A stretch of 64,000 nt of DNA from Saprospiraceae bacterium. Its GTDB lineage: Bacteria > Bacteroidota > Bacteroidia > Chitinophagales > Saprospiraceae. Position numbers and translations under genes: made by a program. Every line of letters starts with the position of its first letter. Position 1 is the first letter of the stretch. Shown here piece by piece: positions 52,974-60,343 of this stretch. Location of the stretch: the NCBI GenBank assembly GCA_019638385.1, contig JAHBTW010000018.1, positions 1 through 64,000 on the forward strand, in the 5' to 3' direction. The notes under the pieces were generated by a model that saw only the letters and a list, made by a program, of their open reading frames with translations, was not told where the DNA came from and did no database searches.

Positions 52974-53793
52974 TGCGCGCTTCCAACTCCGAAAGTGCCT
53001 CCTCTAATCCTTCAAATTGCCGGCGCGCCTGCGCCTCACTCTCCTTCATTTTTGCTTCCAATGCGGTTAAAAACGTTTTGTCTTTCAACGCTTTTTTGCC
53101 GGTCAGGTGCTCCAGCGTGAAGTCGTAATCGTGCCATTTGCCGAGCAGGTGCTGGAGTTCGTCCAATTGAGTCCAGGCACGGCAACGCAAGGCTTCCGGG
53201 CCGGTGTGCCGTTGGAGGAATTCCAAGTTGTAAAACAGTTCTTTGATGAATTTGCGCAGGTCGTGCAGATCGTCTTTCGGTATGGCCCCTCCGCGCAGGA
53301 GTGCGGCGATGCCCCGTATCAGTTTTGAAAAATAAACAACGAGCCGTTGCTCCAATCCTTTTGCCGACAGGCGGTGAATGACGTTCCGTACTTCAAAGGA
53401 GAGGTTTCTGACCGGCTCCAGAGAATGGCCGGCTTCGTACTCCTGGAGCAATTGCACCCGGCGACTTTCTTTTTCTTCCAACCATGCAGTGAGGTCGTGT
53501 TCGATGTGGCGGTCGTGCCCGGCTTTTTTAATGACTTGCTTTTCCACCTGTTTGTCGCGTACCTTGCCGGCCCTCCGGTAAATGACCTCGTAGGTATCCA
53601 AAGCGATGCCGGCGGAGAAGCGCTCGTCCAAGGCTTCGAGGAGGTGAAAAAAAGCATTTTGGCGCTTGAGGTTGAGCCGCAGTTCGTGTACGGTGTCTTT
53701 GTCGTAACTGCGGAGTGCGGCCATCCAGTGCAGGTGAAATCCTTTGTCGAGTTCTTCGAAGCAGGCGGACAAATGTTGTTGAATGGTCGTCAT
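52921..53793 (-). CDS. CHAD domain protein
   Basis: A 290-residue helical protein. Two CHAD halves are visible: VHELRLNLKRQNAF (~35-48) and DLHDLRKFIKELFY (~180-195), which carry the conserved His, Arg and Lys residues that bind polyphosphate. The rest is a helical bundle with a charged coil at the end. CHAD proteins bind inorganic polyphosphate. The last 53 bp run into the 3' end of hutH on the other strand. It lies divergent to the DMT transporter gene. Confidence 0.87.
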   Translation of the reverse strand: MTTIQQHLSACFEELDKGFHLHWMAALRSYDKDTVHELRLNLKRQNAFFHLLEALDERFSAGIALDTYEVIYRRAGKVRDKQVEKQVIKKAGHDRHIEHDLTAWLEEKESRRVQLLQEYEAGHSLEPVRNLSFEVRNVIHRLSAKGLEQRLVVYFSKLIRGIAALLRGGAIPKDDLHDLRKFIKELFYNLEFLQRHTGPEALRCRAWTQLDELQHLLGKWHDYDFTLEHLTGKKALKDKTFLTALEAKMKESEAQARRQFEGLEEALSELEARISRSLGNPASAKTPPSH

Positions 53794-53803
53794 GCTGCTA
53801 CAA

Positions 53804-53836
53804 TTTCAGCAAATATAAGAAGCTCGCTTACCTTTG
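53804..53836 (+). promoter_or_regulatory. Promoter of the DMT transporter gene
   Basis: TTTC at 53804-53807, 21 bp, TACCTTTG at 53829-53836, the latter an exact minus-7 match; 18 bp before the ATG. A TTG inside it (53834) was rejected as start. Confidence 0.5.
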
Positions 53837-53854
53837 TCGCCTCAAAATAAGAAT

Positions 53855-54754
53855 ATGCAAACGGAGCGCGCTTCCCGGTGGCTTATCATCGGGGCATTTG
53901 CGGTGGTATATGTGGTGTGGGGTTCTACCTATTTGGTGAACTACCTTGCCATACAGGGCCTGCCGCCCTTCATTATGTCGGGTTCGCGTTTTGTGGCGGC
54001 GGGTCTGCTGCTGTACGCGGCGGGCCGGCTGTGGGGGCATCCGGTGGGAACGCGGGAGCATTGGTGCAACGGCATGTTTGCCGGGGTATTGCTGCTCGGC
54101 GTCGGCACGGGCGGCGTGGTATGGGCCATGCAGTGGGTTGACACGGGCATTGCGGCGCTCATTGTGGCATTCGAGCCGCTGTTGGTGGTGTTGCTCTTGT
54201 GGGTCATGCGGGGCCAACGGCCGGGCGGTCGCAGCCTCCTCGGCGTGGCGGTGGGCATAGCGGGCATGGCCGTGCTGGTGTTGCAGGACAAACTCATTGC
54301 CGACCGCGAAACGGCGGTGGGGGTAGGCGTCATTTTCGTCGGCATATTGGCCTGGGGTTACGCGGCTATTTGGGTGGGAAGGGCCAAATTGCCCGCTTCC
54401 TCCATGCAGACGGCGGCCATGCAAATGCTCGGCGGCGGCGGGGCGCTGTTGTTGTTCAGCCTGTTCACCGGAGAGTGGGGCCGTTTCGATTGGGCATTGG
54501 TTACCCCAAAAACAATTTTTGCCTGGTTGTACTTAGTGGGGCTTGGCTCCATTCTGGCGTTCAGCGCGTTCAATTACCTATTGGCCCGCGTTTCTCCCGA
54601 AAAGGTGGTGACGACCAACTATGTAAACCCCGTGGTAGCGCTCTTCCTCGGCTGGAGCCTCAACAACGAAGTTATTACCCTTCAGTCGCTCATCGCCTCG
54701 GTGTTGCTGCTGGCAGGGGTGTTTTTTATCGTGTCGAGGAAGGGAAAAGCATAG
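53855..54754 (+). CDS. EamA-family (drug/metabolite transporter) membrane protein
   Basis: A 299-residue membrane protein with ten helices in two EamA halves. The first half has VVYVVWGSTYLVNYLAIQGLPPF and the GTGGVVWAMQWVDTGIAALIVAFEPL block, the second has LGSILAFSAFNYLLARVSPEKVVTTNYVNPVVALFLGW, all characteristic. Likely exports small metabolites or amino acids. Start 53855 fits the promoter. Confidence 0.9.
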   Translation: MQTERASRWLIIGAFAVVYVVWGSTYLVNYLAIQGLPPFIMSGSRFVAAGLLLYAAGRLWGHPVGTREHWCNGMFAGVLLLGVGTGGVVWAMQWVDTGIAALIVAFEPLLVVLLLWVMRGQRPGGRSLLGVAVGIAGMAVLVLQDKLIADRETAVGVGVIFVGILAWGYAAIWVGRAKLPASSMQTAAMQMLGGGGALLLFSLFTGEWGRFDWALVTPKTIFAWLYLVGLGSILAFSAFNYLLARVSPEKVVTTNYVNPVVALFLGWSLNNEVITLQSLIASVLLLAGVFFIVSRKGKA

Positions 54755-54800
54755 CGCGACCAGCCGCTGATAAAAAAAGATAAATAAGCCCGAGTTTTTG

Positions 54801-54808
54801 TACATTTG
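54801..54808 (+). promoter_or_regulatory. Minus-7 element upstream of the AraC regulator
   Basis: TACATTTG, an exact TAnnTTTG, 94 bp before the ATG at 54903, leaving a long leader. No minus-33 TTG. Confidence 0.35.
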
Positions 54809-54902
54809 GCCTATCTAATTTTTCGATGTATTTCGGCAAGTTCAGCGCAAGTTGTTCTCTATATCGTTCGGTGCAACGCTTTTCACACTTCACGGTTTCC
54901 CG

Positions 54903-55466
54903 ATGAAGATATACATCAAATACATGGTTTCGATTCGCTGCAAATTAGTGGTGAAATCCGAATTGGATGCGCTCGGACTACATTACGGCGCTGTGGAACT
55001 GGGGGAAGTGGAGGTGAAAGAGACGTTGACCCCGGAGCAACATGATCGCTTGGCTGTGGGCCTGTTGCGGTTCGGTCTGGAGTTATTAGAAGACAAAAAA
55101 GCGGTGCTGATTGAAAAAATAAAGAACGTCATCATTGAAGCGATTCATTATTCGGATGATCTGCCCAAAACAAATTTTTCTGATCACATCAGTAAAGAAG
55201 TCAAGTACGACTATACCTATTTGGCGAATCTTTTTTCAGCAACAACAGGCACCACGATAGAGCATTTCATCATAGCCCATAAAATTGAACGGGTAAAAGA
55301 ATTGCTTTTATACGATGAACTGAACCTTACAGAAATATCTTACAAGCTGAACTACAGCAGCGTGGCGCATCTCTCCAATCAGTTCAAAAGAGTAACGGGA
55401 TTAACGCCCACGTTCTTCAAACAACTCCGGCAATTCAGACGGCGTGTCGCACTCGAAGATGTGTGA
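54903..55466 (+). CDS. Small AraC-family transcriptional regulator
   Basis: A 187-residue regulator. Start 54903 (MKIYIKYMVSIRCKLVVKSEL) is highly conserved in Bacteroidota homologues. Residues ~1-75 form a small alpha-beta domain of unknown ligand (the LHYGAVELGEVEV strand and EDKKAVLIEKIKNVIIE). The C-terminal AraC helix-turn-helix is at ~85-180 (YDYTYLANLFSATTGTTIEHFI, LTEISYKLNYSSVAHLSNQFKRVTGLTPTFFKQLR). It is followed by a run of small membrane protein genes, which are its probable targets. Confidence 0.9.
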   Translation: MKIYIKYMVSIRCKLVVKSELDALGLHYGAVELGEVEVKETLTPEQHDRLAVGLLRFGLELLEDKKAVLIEKIKNVIIEAIHYSDDLPKTNFSDHISKEVKYDYTYLANLFSATTGTTIEHFIIAHKIERVKELLLYDELNLTEISYKLNYSSVAHLSNQFKRVTGLTPTFFKQLRQFRRRVALEDV

Positions 55467-55565
55467 ATAATGTAACTCTTCTCACAAATTGTATAATGCT
55501 TTTAATGCCGGGTGTGTTCACCTTTGCATAATTGTGAAAATGTATTCGCAAAAAAAATAATCAAA

Positions 55566-55883
55566 ATGAAAAAGTTCACGCTGAGTATAATGGCGGCATT
55601 CCTGATGCTTGCGGTCATTCCGGCGCAGTTGACTGCCGCCACAGCCACTACTCCCACTACCACGGCCGCTGCGAAGCCTGCCGAATCTGAAATAGCCGGT
55701 GCGCTACTGATCAGATTGCATGAAATAAACGACATGGATAAAGCAAACCTGAGCTCTATGGAAAAAAAGGAACTGCGCAAAGAAGTGCGCGCCATCAAAA
55801 CAGAGCTTAAAGCGGCCAACGGCGTTTATTTGTCTGTCGGAGCCATTATTATCATCGTGCTGTTACTCATTCTGCTGCTTTAA
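55566..55883 (+). CDS. Small exported/membrane protein with C-terminal hydrophobic anchor
   Basis: A 105-residue protein: leader MKKFTLSIMAAFLMLAVIPAQLTA, a Thr/Ala-rich stretch (TATTPTTTAAA), a charged helix (DMDKANLSSMEKKELRKEVRAIKTEL) and a C-terminal membrane helix (YLSVGAIIIIVLLLILLL). The charged helix plus VYLSVGAIIIIV end occurs in short Bacteroidota stress-associated proteins. Start 55566 was chosen for the leader. Function unknown. Confidence 0.78.
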   Translation: MKKFTLSIMAAFLMLAVIPAQLTAATATTPTTTAAAKPAESEIAGALLIRLHEINDMDKANLSSMEKKELRKEVRAIKTELKAANGVYLSVGAIIIIVLLLILLL

Positions 55884-55942
55884 TATTGCTGTAGAGGATG
55901 CAGGCAGTTCGCTTGTGATACATCATTTTAAGAATAAAAATC

Positions 55943-56365
55943 ATGCCGACACAGAAGGTTATAGCGGTTGTCCTCATCATAGCCGGGATCATTATGCTGG
56001 CTTACACGGGCTTTAATTATGTCACTACGGAAACCGTGGTGGATTTAGGGCCGATACAGATAGAAGCAAAACAAAACAACTTTGTAGCGCTGTCGCCGAT
56101 CATCGGCGGCATACTGCTCCTTGGGGGCATTGTTTTATTGGTCTCTAACAAAAGGTGCTTAGTTAGTCAAACAGAAAATCATCATTATGCCATTATTAAC
56201 TGTATTAATTGTTTTAGTTGTTGTCGGCGTCATTCTTTGGCTGATAAACACCTACATACCGATGAATCGCAAGATCAAAAACATCCTGAACGCAGTTGCT
56301 GTGATCGTCGTGATCGTTTGGTTGTTGCAGGTATTCGGGCTTTTGGATTCGCTGAAAAATTTTAA
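55943..56365 (+). CDS. DUF3185-like two-helix membrane protein with frameshifted tail
   Basis: The first ~70 residues match small DUF3185-type membrane proteins: helix 1 VIAVVLIIAGIIMLAYTGF, a conserved loop VVDLGPIQIEAKQNNFVALSP and helix 2 IIGGILLLGGIVLLVSNK. The family ends there. In this sequence the frame continues as a cysteine/histidine-rich nonsense tail through to 56365, overlapping the whole of the next gene. Removing one A from the AAAA run at 56150-56153 would end the protein with a TAG at 56160-56162. So the real gene is probably 55943-56162 with a one-base insertion, genuine or a sequencing error. Confidence 0.7.
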   Translation: MPTQKVIAVVLIIAGIIMLAYTGFNYVTTETVVDLGPIQIEAKQNNFVALSPIIGGILLLGGIVLLVSNKRCLVSQTENHHYAIINCINCFSCCRRHSLADKHLHTDESQDQKHPERSCCDRRDRLVVAGIRAFGFAEKF

Positions 56366-56372
56366 GATTTAA
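56187..56372 (+). CDS. Thivi_2564-type small membrane protein (copy 1)
   Basis: A 61-residue two-helix protein: MPLLTVLIVLVVVGVILWLINTYIPMNRKIKNILNAVAVIVVIVWLL. The LINxYIPM-x-RKIKNIL turn between helices is the family mark. Function unknown. It sits in the small-protein cluster behind the AraC regulator and is followed by a near copy at 56388. Only 16 bp separate them. Confidence 0.85.
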   Translation: MPLLTVLIVLVVVGVILWLINTYIPMNRKIKNILNAVAVIVVIVWLLQVFGLLDSLKNFKI

Positions 56373-56387
56373 CAAAAAATAAATGTT

Positions 56388-56555
56388 ATGCCACTTTTAA
56401 ATGTTCTTATCGTATTGATCGTAGTCGGGGTTATACTTTGGCTTATCAATAACTATATTCCAATGGATCGCAAGATCAAAAGTATTCTCAACGTAGTTGC
56501 CGTAATTGTTGTAATCATTTGGTTATTGAAGGTTTTTGGAATTTTATCAATCTGA
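56388..56555 (+). CDS. Thivi_2564-type small membrane protein (copy 2)
   Basis: A 55-residue protein, ATG 56388 to stop 56553-56555, too short for many gene callers. It reads MPLLNVLIVLIVVGVILWL with the INNYIPMDRKIKSIL turn and ends IIWLLKVFGILSI. It is about 75% identical to the preceding gene by eye, so a tandem duplication. The 56610 terminator follows. Confidence 0.82.
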   Translation: MPLLNVLIVLIVVGVILWLINNYIPMDRKIKSILNVVAVIVVIIWLLKVFGILSI

Positions 56556-56609
56556 AAATGACTGTTATTTTATGTCGCGTTAGGTTTTGGTGTTTAGCGA
56601 TTAAAGGGA

Positions 56610-56644
56610 CTTGTAAATGCGGGAGCGTTTACAGGTTTTTTTTT
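56610..56644 (+). terminator. Terminator of the small-protein cluster
   Basis: CTTGTAAA (56610-56617) pairs with TTTACAGG (56628-56635, one G-T pair) and is followed by nine T residues. Confidence 0.8.
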
Positions 56645-56789
56645 GCAGGATATAAACAAGCGTCATTGAATAGAAGTGGGAATTGTGCAAATAATACCCG
56701 GCCTGATGTAATGCTTTCGGGTGTAGAAATCCTCATCTTACTACCGTCATTAAATGGCGAAAATTTTTTCGTTATAAAAACCAAATACT

Positions 56790-56981
56790 ATGAGTAAAGA
56801 TAAAGGAAGTAAAGATAAGGGCGGGAAAAACCAAAAGAAGGCTCCTGCCGACAAATCTTCCGGGAAAGTGAAAGCGGTTTCTGCTTACAAATCGGAGGGC
56901 AAAGGCGGATACGGCAAACAGGCTTCGCTTGATGTGTTTGTACCCAAGCCCGATGCGAAATCTGACAGCAAGCGGAAGTAG
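56790..56981 (+). CDS. Small lysine-rich protein
   Basis: A 63-residue, very basic, low-complexity protein (MSKDKGSKDKGGKNQKKAPADKSSGK ... VPKPDAKSDSKRK) with no signal peptide. The start follows AACCAAATACT. It resembles tiny lysine-rich proteins seen in Bacteroidota near nucleoid or stress genes. The function is unknown; weak coding evidence beyond an intact frame. Confidence 0.6.
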   Translation: MSKDKGSKDKGGKNQKKAPADKSSGKVKAVSAYKSEGKGGYGKQASLDVFVPKPDAKSDSKRK

Positions 56982-57055
56982 CCGTATTCACTTCTGGGGG
57001 GTTCAATTAACCCGCCCTGGAGTCCTCTATCGTCATTTGAAAGCGCAAAAATAGA

Positions 57056-57086
57056 GCCGTCTCTGCATCTCAGAGGCGGCTTTTTT
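57056..57086 (+). terminator. Terminator after the lysine-rich protein gene
   Basis: GCCGTCTCTG (57056-57065) pairs with CAGAGGCGGC (57071-57080) over a 5-nt loop, followed by six T residues. Confidence 0.8.
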
Positions 57087-57371
57087 AACAACATGATGTC
57101 CCAAAGAGCGATGTTGAAGTCCTCTAAGATGGATGAAAAATGAACGGCACTATCGGGTTGCAGGGCACTTTTGAGTGTATGCGCCATCCGAAAGTACCGT
57201 TTTTTGTAAAATTTAACATTCCAAATTATTATCCGGAAAGAAATTGTTGAGTAGAAAGATGGGTGGAGTGCAGATCAAAAGCCGTGCCAATTATATTTGG
57301 ATTATCCCACCTTTTCCACCGTTTCGCAATTGTGAATTTTGAAGTTTTTCAATTCGTTGGGTAACATAATG

Positions 57372-57402
57372 TTGCGTTGCGACACTAATGGGTATAACTT
57401 TG
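57372..57402 (+). promoter_or_regulatory. Promoter of the MltD-like gene
   Basis: TTG at 57372-57374, 20 bp, TAACTTTG at 57395-57402. Both match the consensus. The leader would be about 70 nt. Confidence 0.6.
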
Positions 57403-57480
57403 CACCGTGAAATTTCCCCAAAAACTTTAACGTTTAGAGATTTCACTTTTTTCTACCCGTGAACATAAAAAATTAAAACG

Positions 57481-58593
57481 ATGAAATTCCCATGGACAAT
57501 TGCTGCCGCTATGGCTATCCATAGCGTAGTGGCAAATGCAACCCCTTCCCCGGTAGCAGCCCCCGCAAAACGTTGGTCAACATCTGTTGAAGCTGATGTG
57601 CAAGAGCGGCTCACCGAACTCCGGCTTCCCTTTAAGGTGAAATCAACGGCACAAACCATTCGCTACATCCGCGACTATGCAGTTGTAGGCGCTTCGGACA
57701 CTGAAGCCATGCTGAGCAGAGGAACTTTGCTCACGCCAATTTTTGAACACTATCTGAGCCTTTATCAGTTGCCTCAGGAATTGAAGTATCTGCCGATGGT
57801 AGAGTCCGGCCTCAAGGTCAATCCGAAATCGCCGGCCGGCGCCCGCGGTTTGTGGCAGTTGATGGAAGTTACTGCACGGCAGTACCGCCTTAAAGTCAAT
57901 GCTTACACCGATGAGCGCTTGGACCCCTACAAATCTACGGAAGCCGCCATGCGCATCCTGTCCGATTTGTACGATCAGTATCAGGATTGGCCCCTTGCGA
58001 TCGCCGCCTATAACTGCGGGCCGGGCCGGGTCAACAAGGCCATCCGCCTGGCCGGGTGCAACGACTATTGGGAAGTGCGCCATCACCTGCCGGTAGAAAC
58101 CCAGCGCTATGTGCCTGCGTTTATCGCCGCTACCTATATCGCGAGGCATTATGCCGACCACGGCCTTACCGTGGAAGTACCGGAAGCGGTTCGCGTTTAT
58201 AAGATTTCTACAGCGATGACTTTCAGCCAGATTGCGGCGGCTTGCCATACGACCATCAGCGCTATTCGCAGGCTCAACCCGGCATTTTCGGGAGGCGTTA
58301 TTCCTCAAACCGACAATGGTCATTATATCACCGTACCGGCCACAAGCTCGTCCGCTTTTCACAAGTGGCTCAGCCGTCAGGCCGGATACAACCATGCGGC
58401 CCATGCCGGAAAAGATTCCTACCACACTACTTATGTAGTGGCGCCCGGCGACCGCATCGAGGCCGTGGCACAGCGGTTTCAATGTACGGTGGAAGACATC
58501 CTCCGCTGGAACAATCTCAAACTGCGGGAAATTGTAATCAACCAGGAGTTGAACATATACCTGAGCCGGGACTTCCTACTGAGCCGGGTATAA
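57481..58593 (+). CDS. MltD-like membrane-bound lytic transglycosylase
   Basis: A 370-residue exported peptidoglycan-cleaving enzyme. Residues 1-21 are a leader. The SLT domain has catalytic Glu108 (LPMVESGLKVNPKSPAGARGLW), the AIAAYNCGPGRVNKA motif at ~175-188 and YVPAFIAATYI. After a linker, a diverged LysM-like segment (YKISTAMTFSQIAAACHTTISAIRRLN) and a C-terminal LysM (TTYVVAPGDRIEAVAQRFQCTVEDILRWNN) bind peptidoglycan. It releases anhydromuropeptides during wall turnover. Promoter at 57372-57402. Confidence 0.9.
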   Translation: MKFPWTIAAAMAIHSVVANATPSPVAAPAKRWSTSVEADVQERLTELRLPFKVKSTAQTIRYIRDYAVVGASDTEAMLSRGTLLTPIFEHYLSLYQLPQELKYLPMVESGLKVNPKSPAGARGLWQLMEVTARQYRLKVNAYTDERLDPYKSTEAAMRILSDLYDQYQDWPLAIAAYNCGPGRVNKAIRLAGCNDYWEVRHHLPVETQRYVPAFIAATYIARHYADHGLTVEVPEAVRVYKISTAMTFSQIAAACHTTISAIRRLNPAFSGGVIPQTDNGHYITVPATSSSAFHKWLSRQAGYNHAAHAGKDSYHTTYVVAPGDRIEAVAQRFQCTVEDILRWNNLKLREIVINQELNIYLSRDFLLSRV

Positions 58594-58627
58594 AACTGCA
58601 CTGAAAAAAAAGGAAAAAGTATGCACA

Positions 58628-58660
58628 GGGCCGGGGGAAGCAACAACTTCCTTCCGGCCC
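58628..58660. terminator. Hairpin after the MltD-like gene, possible terminator
   Basis: GGGCCGG (58628-58634) pairs with CCGGCCC (58654-58660), with a bulged inner GGAAG/CTTCC stem. No T-run follows, so confidence is limited. Confidence 0.35.
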
Positions 58661-58679
58661 TTGCTGTTGGGAGCAAGTT

Positions 58680-59309
58680 ATGGACGCATTTATCACTTGT
58701 TTGTCAGAAGGGCTGACGCCTCCGCTTCCGGGCCGGGAAGCACAATTTCGCATGGCGATCATGGCGCGCCGAAGCTATGCGCCTGCACCGGAAGATGCCC
58801 GCAAGGCGGCGGTGCTGGCGCTCTTTTTTCCTCGAAACGGCGAGTGGCACATAGCGCTTATACAGCGGAGCGCGGCCAACCCCAATGATCGCCACAGCGG
58901 GCAGATCAGTTTCCCGGGGGGTAGTTTTGACGCCGAAGATGAAAACTTGCTGCATACAGCCCTTCGGGAAGCAGAAGAGGAAATAAACGTGCCGGCAAAT
59001 TCCGTACAGATACTGGGGGCATTGACGAGTTTGTATATCCCCGTCAGCAATTTTGAGGTTTTCCCTTTTGTCGGCTATACCCGCTCAATACCCGACTTTC
59101 GGCCCGAACCGGGCGAGGTGCAGTCCATCATTGAAGCGCCCTTCCGCATTTTCCAGGAAGCCTCTTTTGAAACAACAACTGAAATCACACTCGGCGAGCA
59201 TCTTGTATTGCGCGATGTGCCGTGCTTTTGGGTGAACGGCCACATCGTATGGGGCGCTACGGCCATGATACTGAGCGAACTATTGGCCTGCATTAAACCC
59301 GGATGCTGA
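58680..59309 (+). CDS. NUDIX hydrolase, CoA pyrophosphatase-like
   Basis: A 209-residue hydrolase. The Nudix box is seen in FPGGSFDAEDENLLHTALREAEEEINV (G-x5-E-x7-RE-x2-EE), preceded by RHSGQISFPGG and the LIQRS strand, the pattern of the CoA-pyrophosphatase (NudL/NUDT7) subgroup. It would split coenzyme A derivatives to 4'-phosphopantetheine and 3',5'-ADP. Its last 17 bp overlap the convergent universal stress gene. Confidence 0.87.
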   Translation: MDAFITCLSEGLTPPLPGREAQFRMAIMARRSYAPAPEDARKAAVLALFFPRNGEWHIALIQRSAANPNDRHSGQISFPGGSFDAEDENLLHTALREAEEEINVPANSVQILGALTSLYIPVSNFEVFPFVGYTRSIPDFRPEPGEVQSIIEAPFRIFQEASFETTTEITLGEHLVLRDVPCFWVNGHIVWGATAMILSELLACIKPGC

Positions 59310-60123
59310 GCACCGGCAAATCGCCGTAGCGCAACAGGTTTTCGGGAATACTTTCCACAAAAATACCGCCGAGACCGGTGCGTCCGTGGTTGGCGATGCC
59401 GATGAGGTCGGCCCCGACCGAGTGCGCAAACGCCAGAATACCTTCCTCGATAGAGTAGTGCGCGTAGTTGTGTACGCTGATGGTTTTGAAAGGATGCACT
59501 TCTACAAAAGCGCGGATATTAGCCATCACTTCGCCCGTGGGTTTGAAATTATATGGCGTGGTCACCTCTACAAAATAGAGATTTTCGGCGCCGATATTTT
59601 CCGCAAACTTAATCAACAGATCAAAAGCCGGATGCGTATCTTCTTCTAAGCCGGAGGCAAATACCAAGGTATTGAAACGAATTTCGGCGCCGGGTTTTTT
59701 ACAGGCCAGCACCGGGGCATGCGCCTGCCGCATAATCTTCTCTGTGTGAGAGCCGAGTGCAAATTTTTTGAATCCGGTATGCCCATGCGAGCCGATCACG
59801 ATGAGGTCATTGTCGTGATCAAGCACAGTATTGGCTACCGTTTCAAAACCTTCGAGAAAAGCGAGGCTTTTTTCAGCCTTAATCCCCTGTTGCCCGGCAT
59901 CTCGCACCAAATCATCGAGGTGTTGGTGAGCCGCGCCGATTTGTGCTTTAATCTCGGGATAAGTATCCTCCAGTCGTTTGGGGAGGTTGACCCAATCCAC
60001 CGGCATTCTCATGCCATGCAGAAAGGTCAATTCAGCATGGGTCTTTTTGGCGATCCATTTTCCGATTTCGGTTGCACTTGCGGCACATGGGGAAAAATCA
60101 GTGGGAACGAGGATCTTTCTCAT
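59293..60123 (-). CDS. Tandem universal stress protein (UspA family)
   Basis: A 276-residue protein with two UspA domains. Start MRKILVPTDFSPCAASATEIG (60123) is a typical UspA N-terminus; an ATG at 60129 is also possible. Domain 1 ends with the ATP-type glycine motif IGSHGHTGFKKFALGSHTEKIM. Domain 2 ends with IANHGRTGLGGIFVESIPENLL. The function is stress survival, ATP-binding likely. The region upstream is divergent to purH. Confidence 0.9.
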   Translation of the reverse strand: MRKILVPTDFSPCAASATEIGKWIAKKTHAELTFLHGMRMPVDWVNLPKRLEDTYPEIKAQIGAAHQHLDDLVRDAGQQGIKAEKSLAFLEGFETVANTVLDHDNDLIVIGSHGHTGFKKFALGSHTEKIMRQAHAPVLACKKPGAEIRFNTLVFASGLEEDTHPAFDLLIKFAENIGAENLYFVEVTTPYNFKPTGEVMANIRAFVEVHPFKTISVHNYAHYSIEEGILAFAHSVGADLIGIANHGRTGLGGIFVESIPENLLRYGDLPVLSIRV

Positions 60124-60297
60124 GAACATACAATTTATGTAACAAGCGTAATGTACTCGCTTATTTCCTGTCGGAGAAATGCGGTTTGTCATACACGGCA
60201 AGTGACTTTCATCAATTGGACGAAAGTGTGCGGAGTGAAATCCCGAAGATATGCCGGTGCAAAAAAAGCCGTGTTTTTTCATTCGCCGATATATCTC

Positions 60298-60305
60298 TAC
60301 CTTTG
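60298..60305 (+). promoter_or_regulatory. Minus-7 element of purH
   Basis: TACCTTTG, an exact match, about 38 bp before the ATG at 60344. The minus-33 region shows only a T-rich TTTTTTC. Confidence 0.45.
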
Positions 60306-60343
60306 CGCTCTGTTTTTTCAATCCTACTGCTTTATATAATATA

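Larger units (their letters stand above)
56982..57480. other. Intergenic region
   Basis: About 500 bp without a convincing gene. It contains the terminator at 57056-57086 and the MltD promoter at 57372-57402. A minus-strand frame at 56885-57187 runs through the terminator hairpin and was not accepted as coding. Confidence 0.6.

Noticed and set aside
54358..54573. Minus-strand frame inside the DMT transporter gene
   Set aside because: Antisense shadow; the plus strand has ten clear membrane helices and EamA motifs.
56885..57187. A 100-codon minus-strand frame in the intergenic region
   Set aside because: It runs straight through a strong terminator hairpin and into the lysine-rich gene, so coding use is unlikely.
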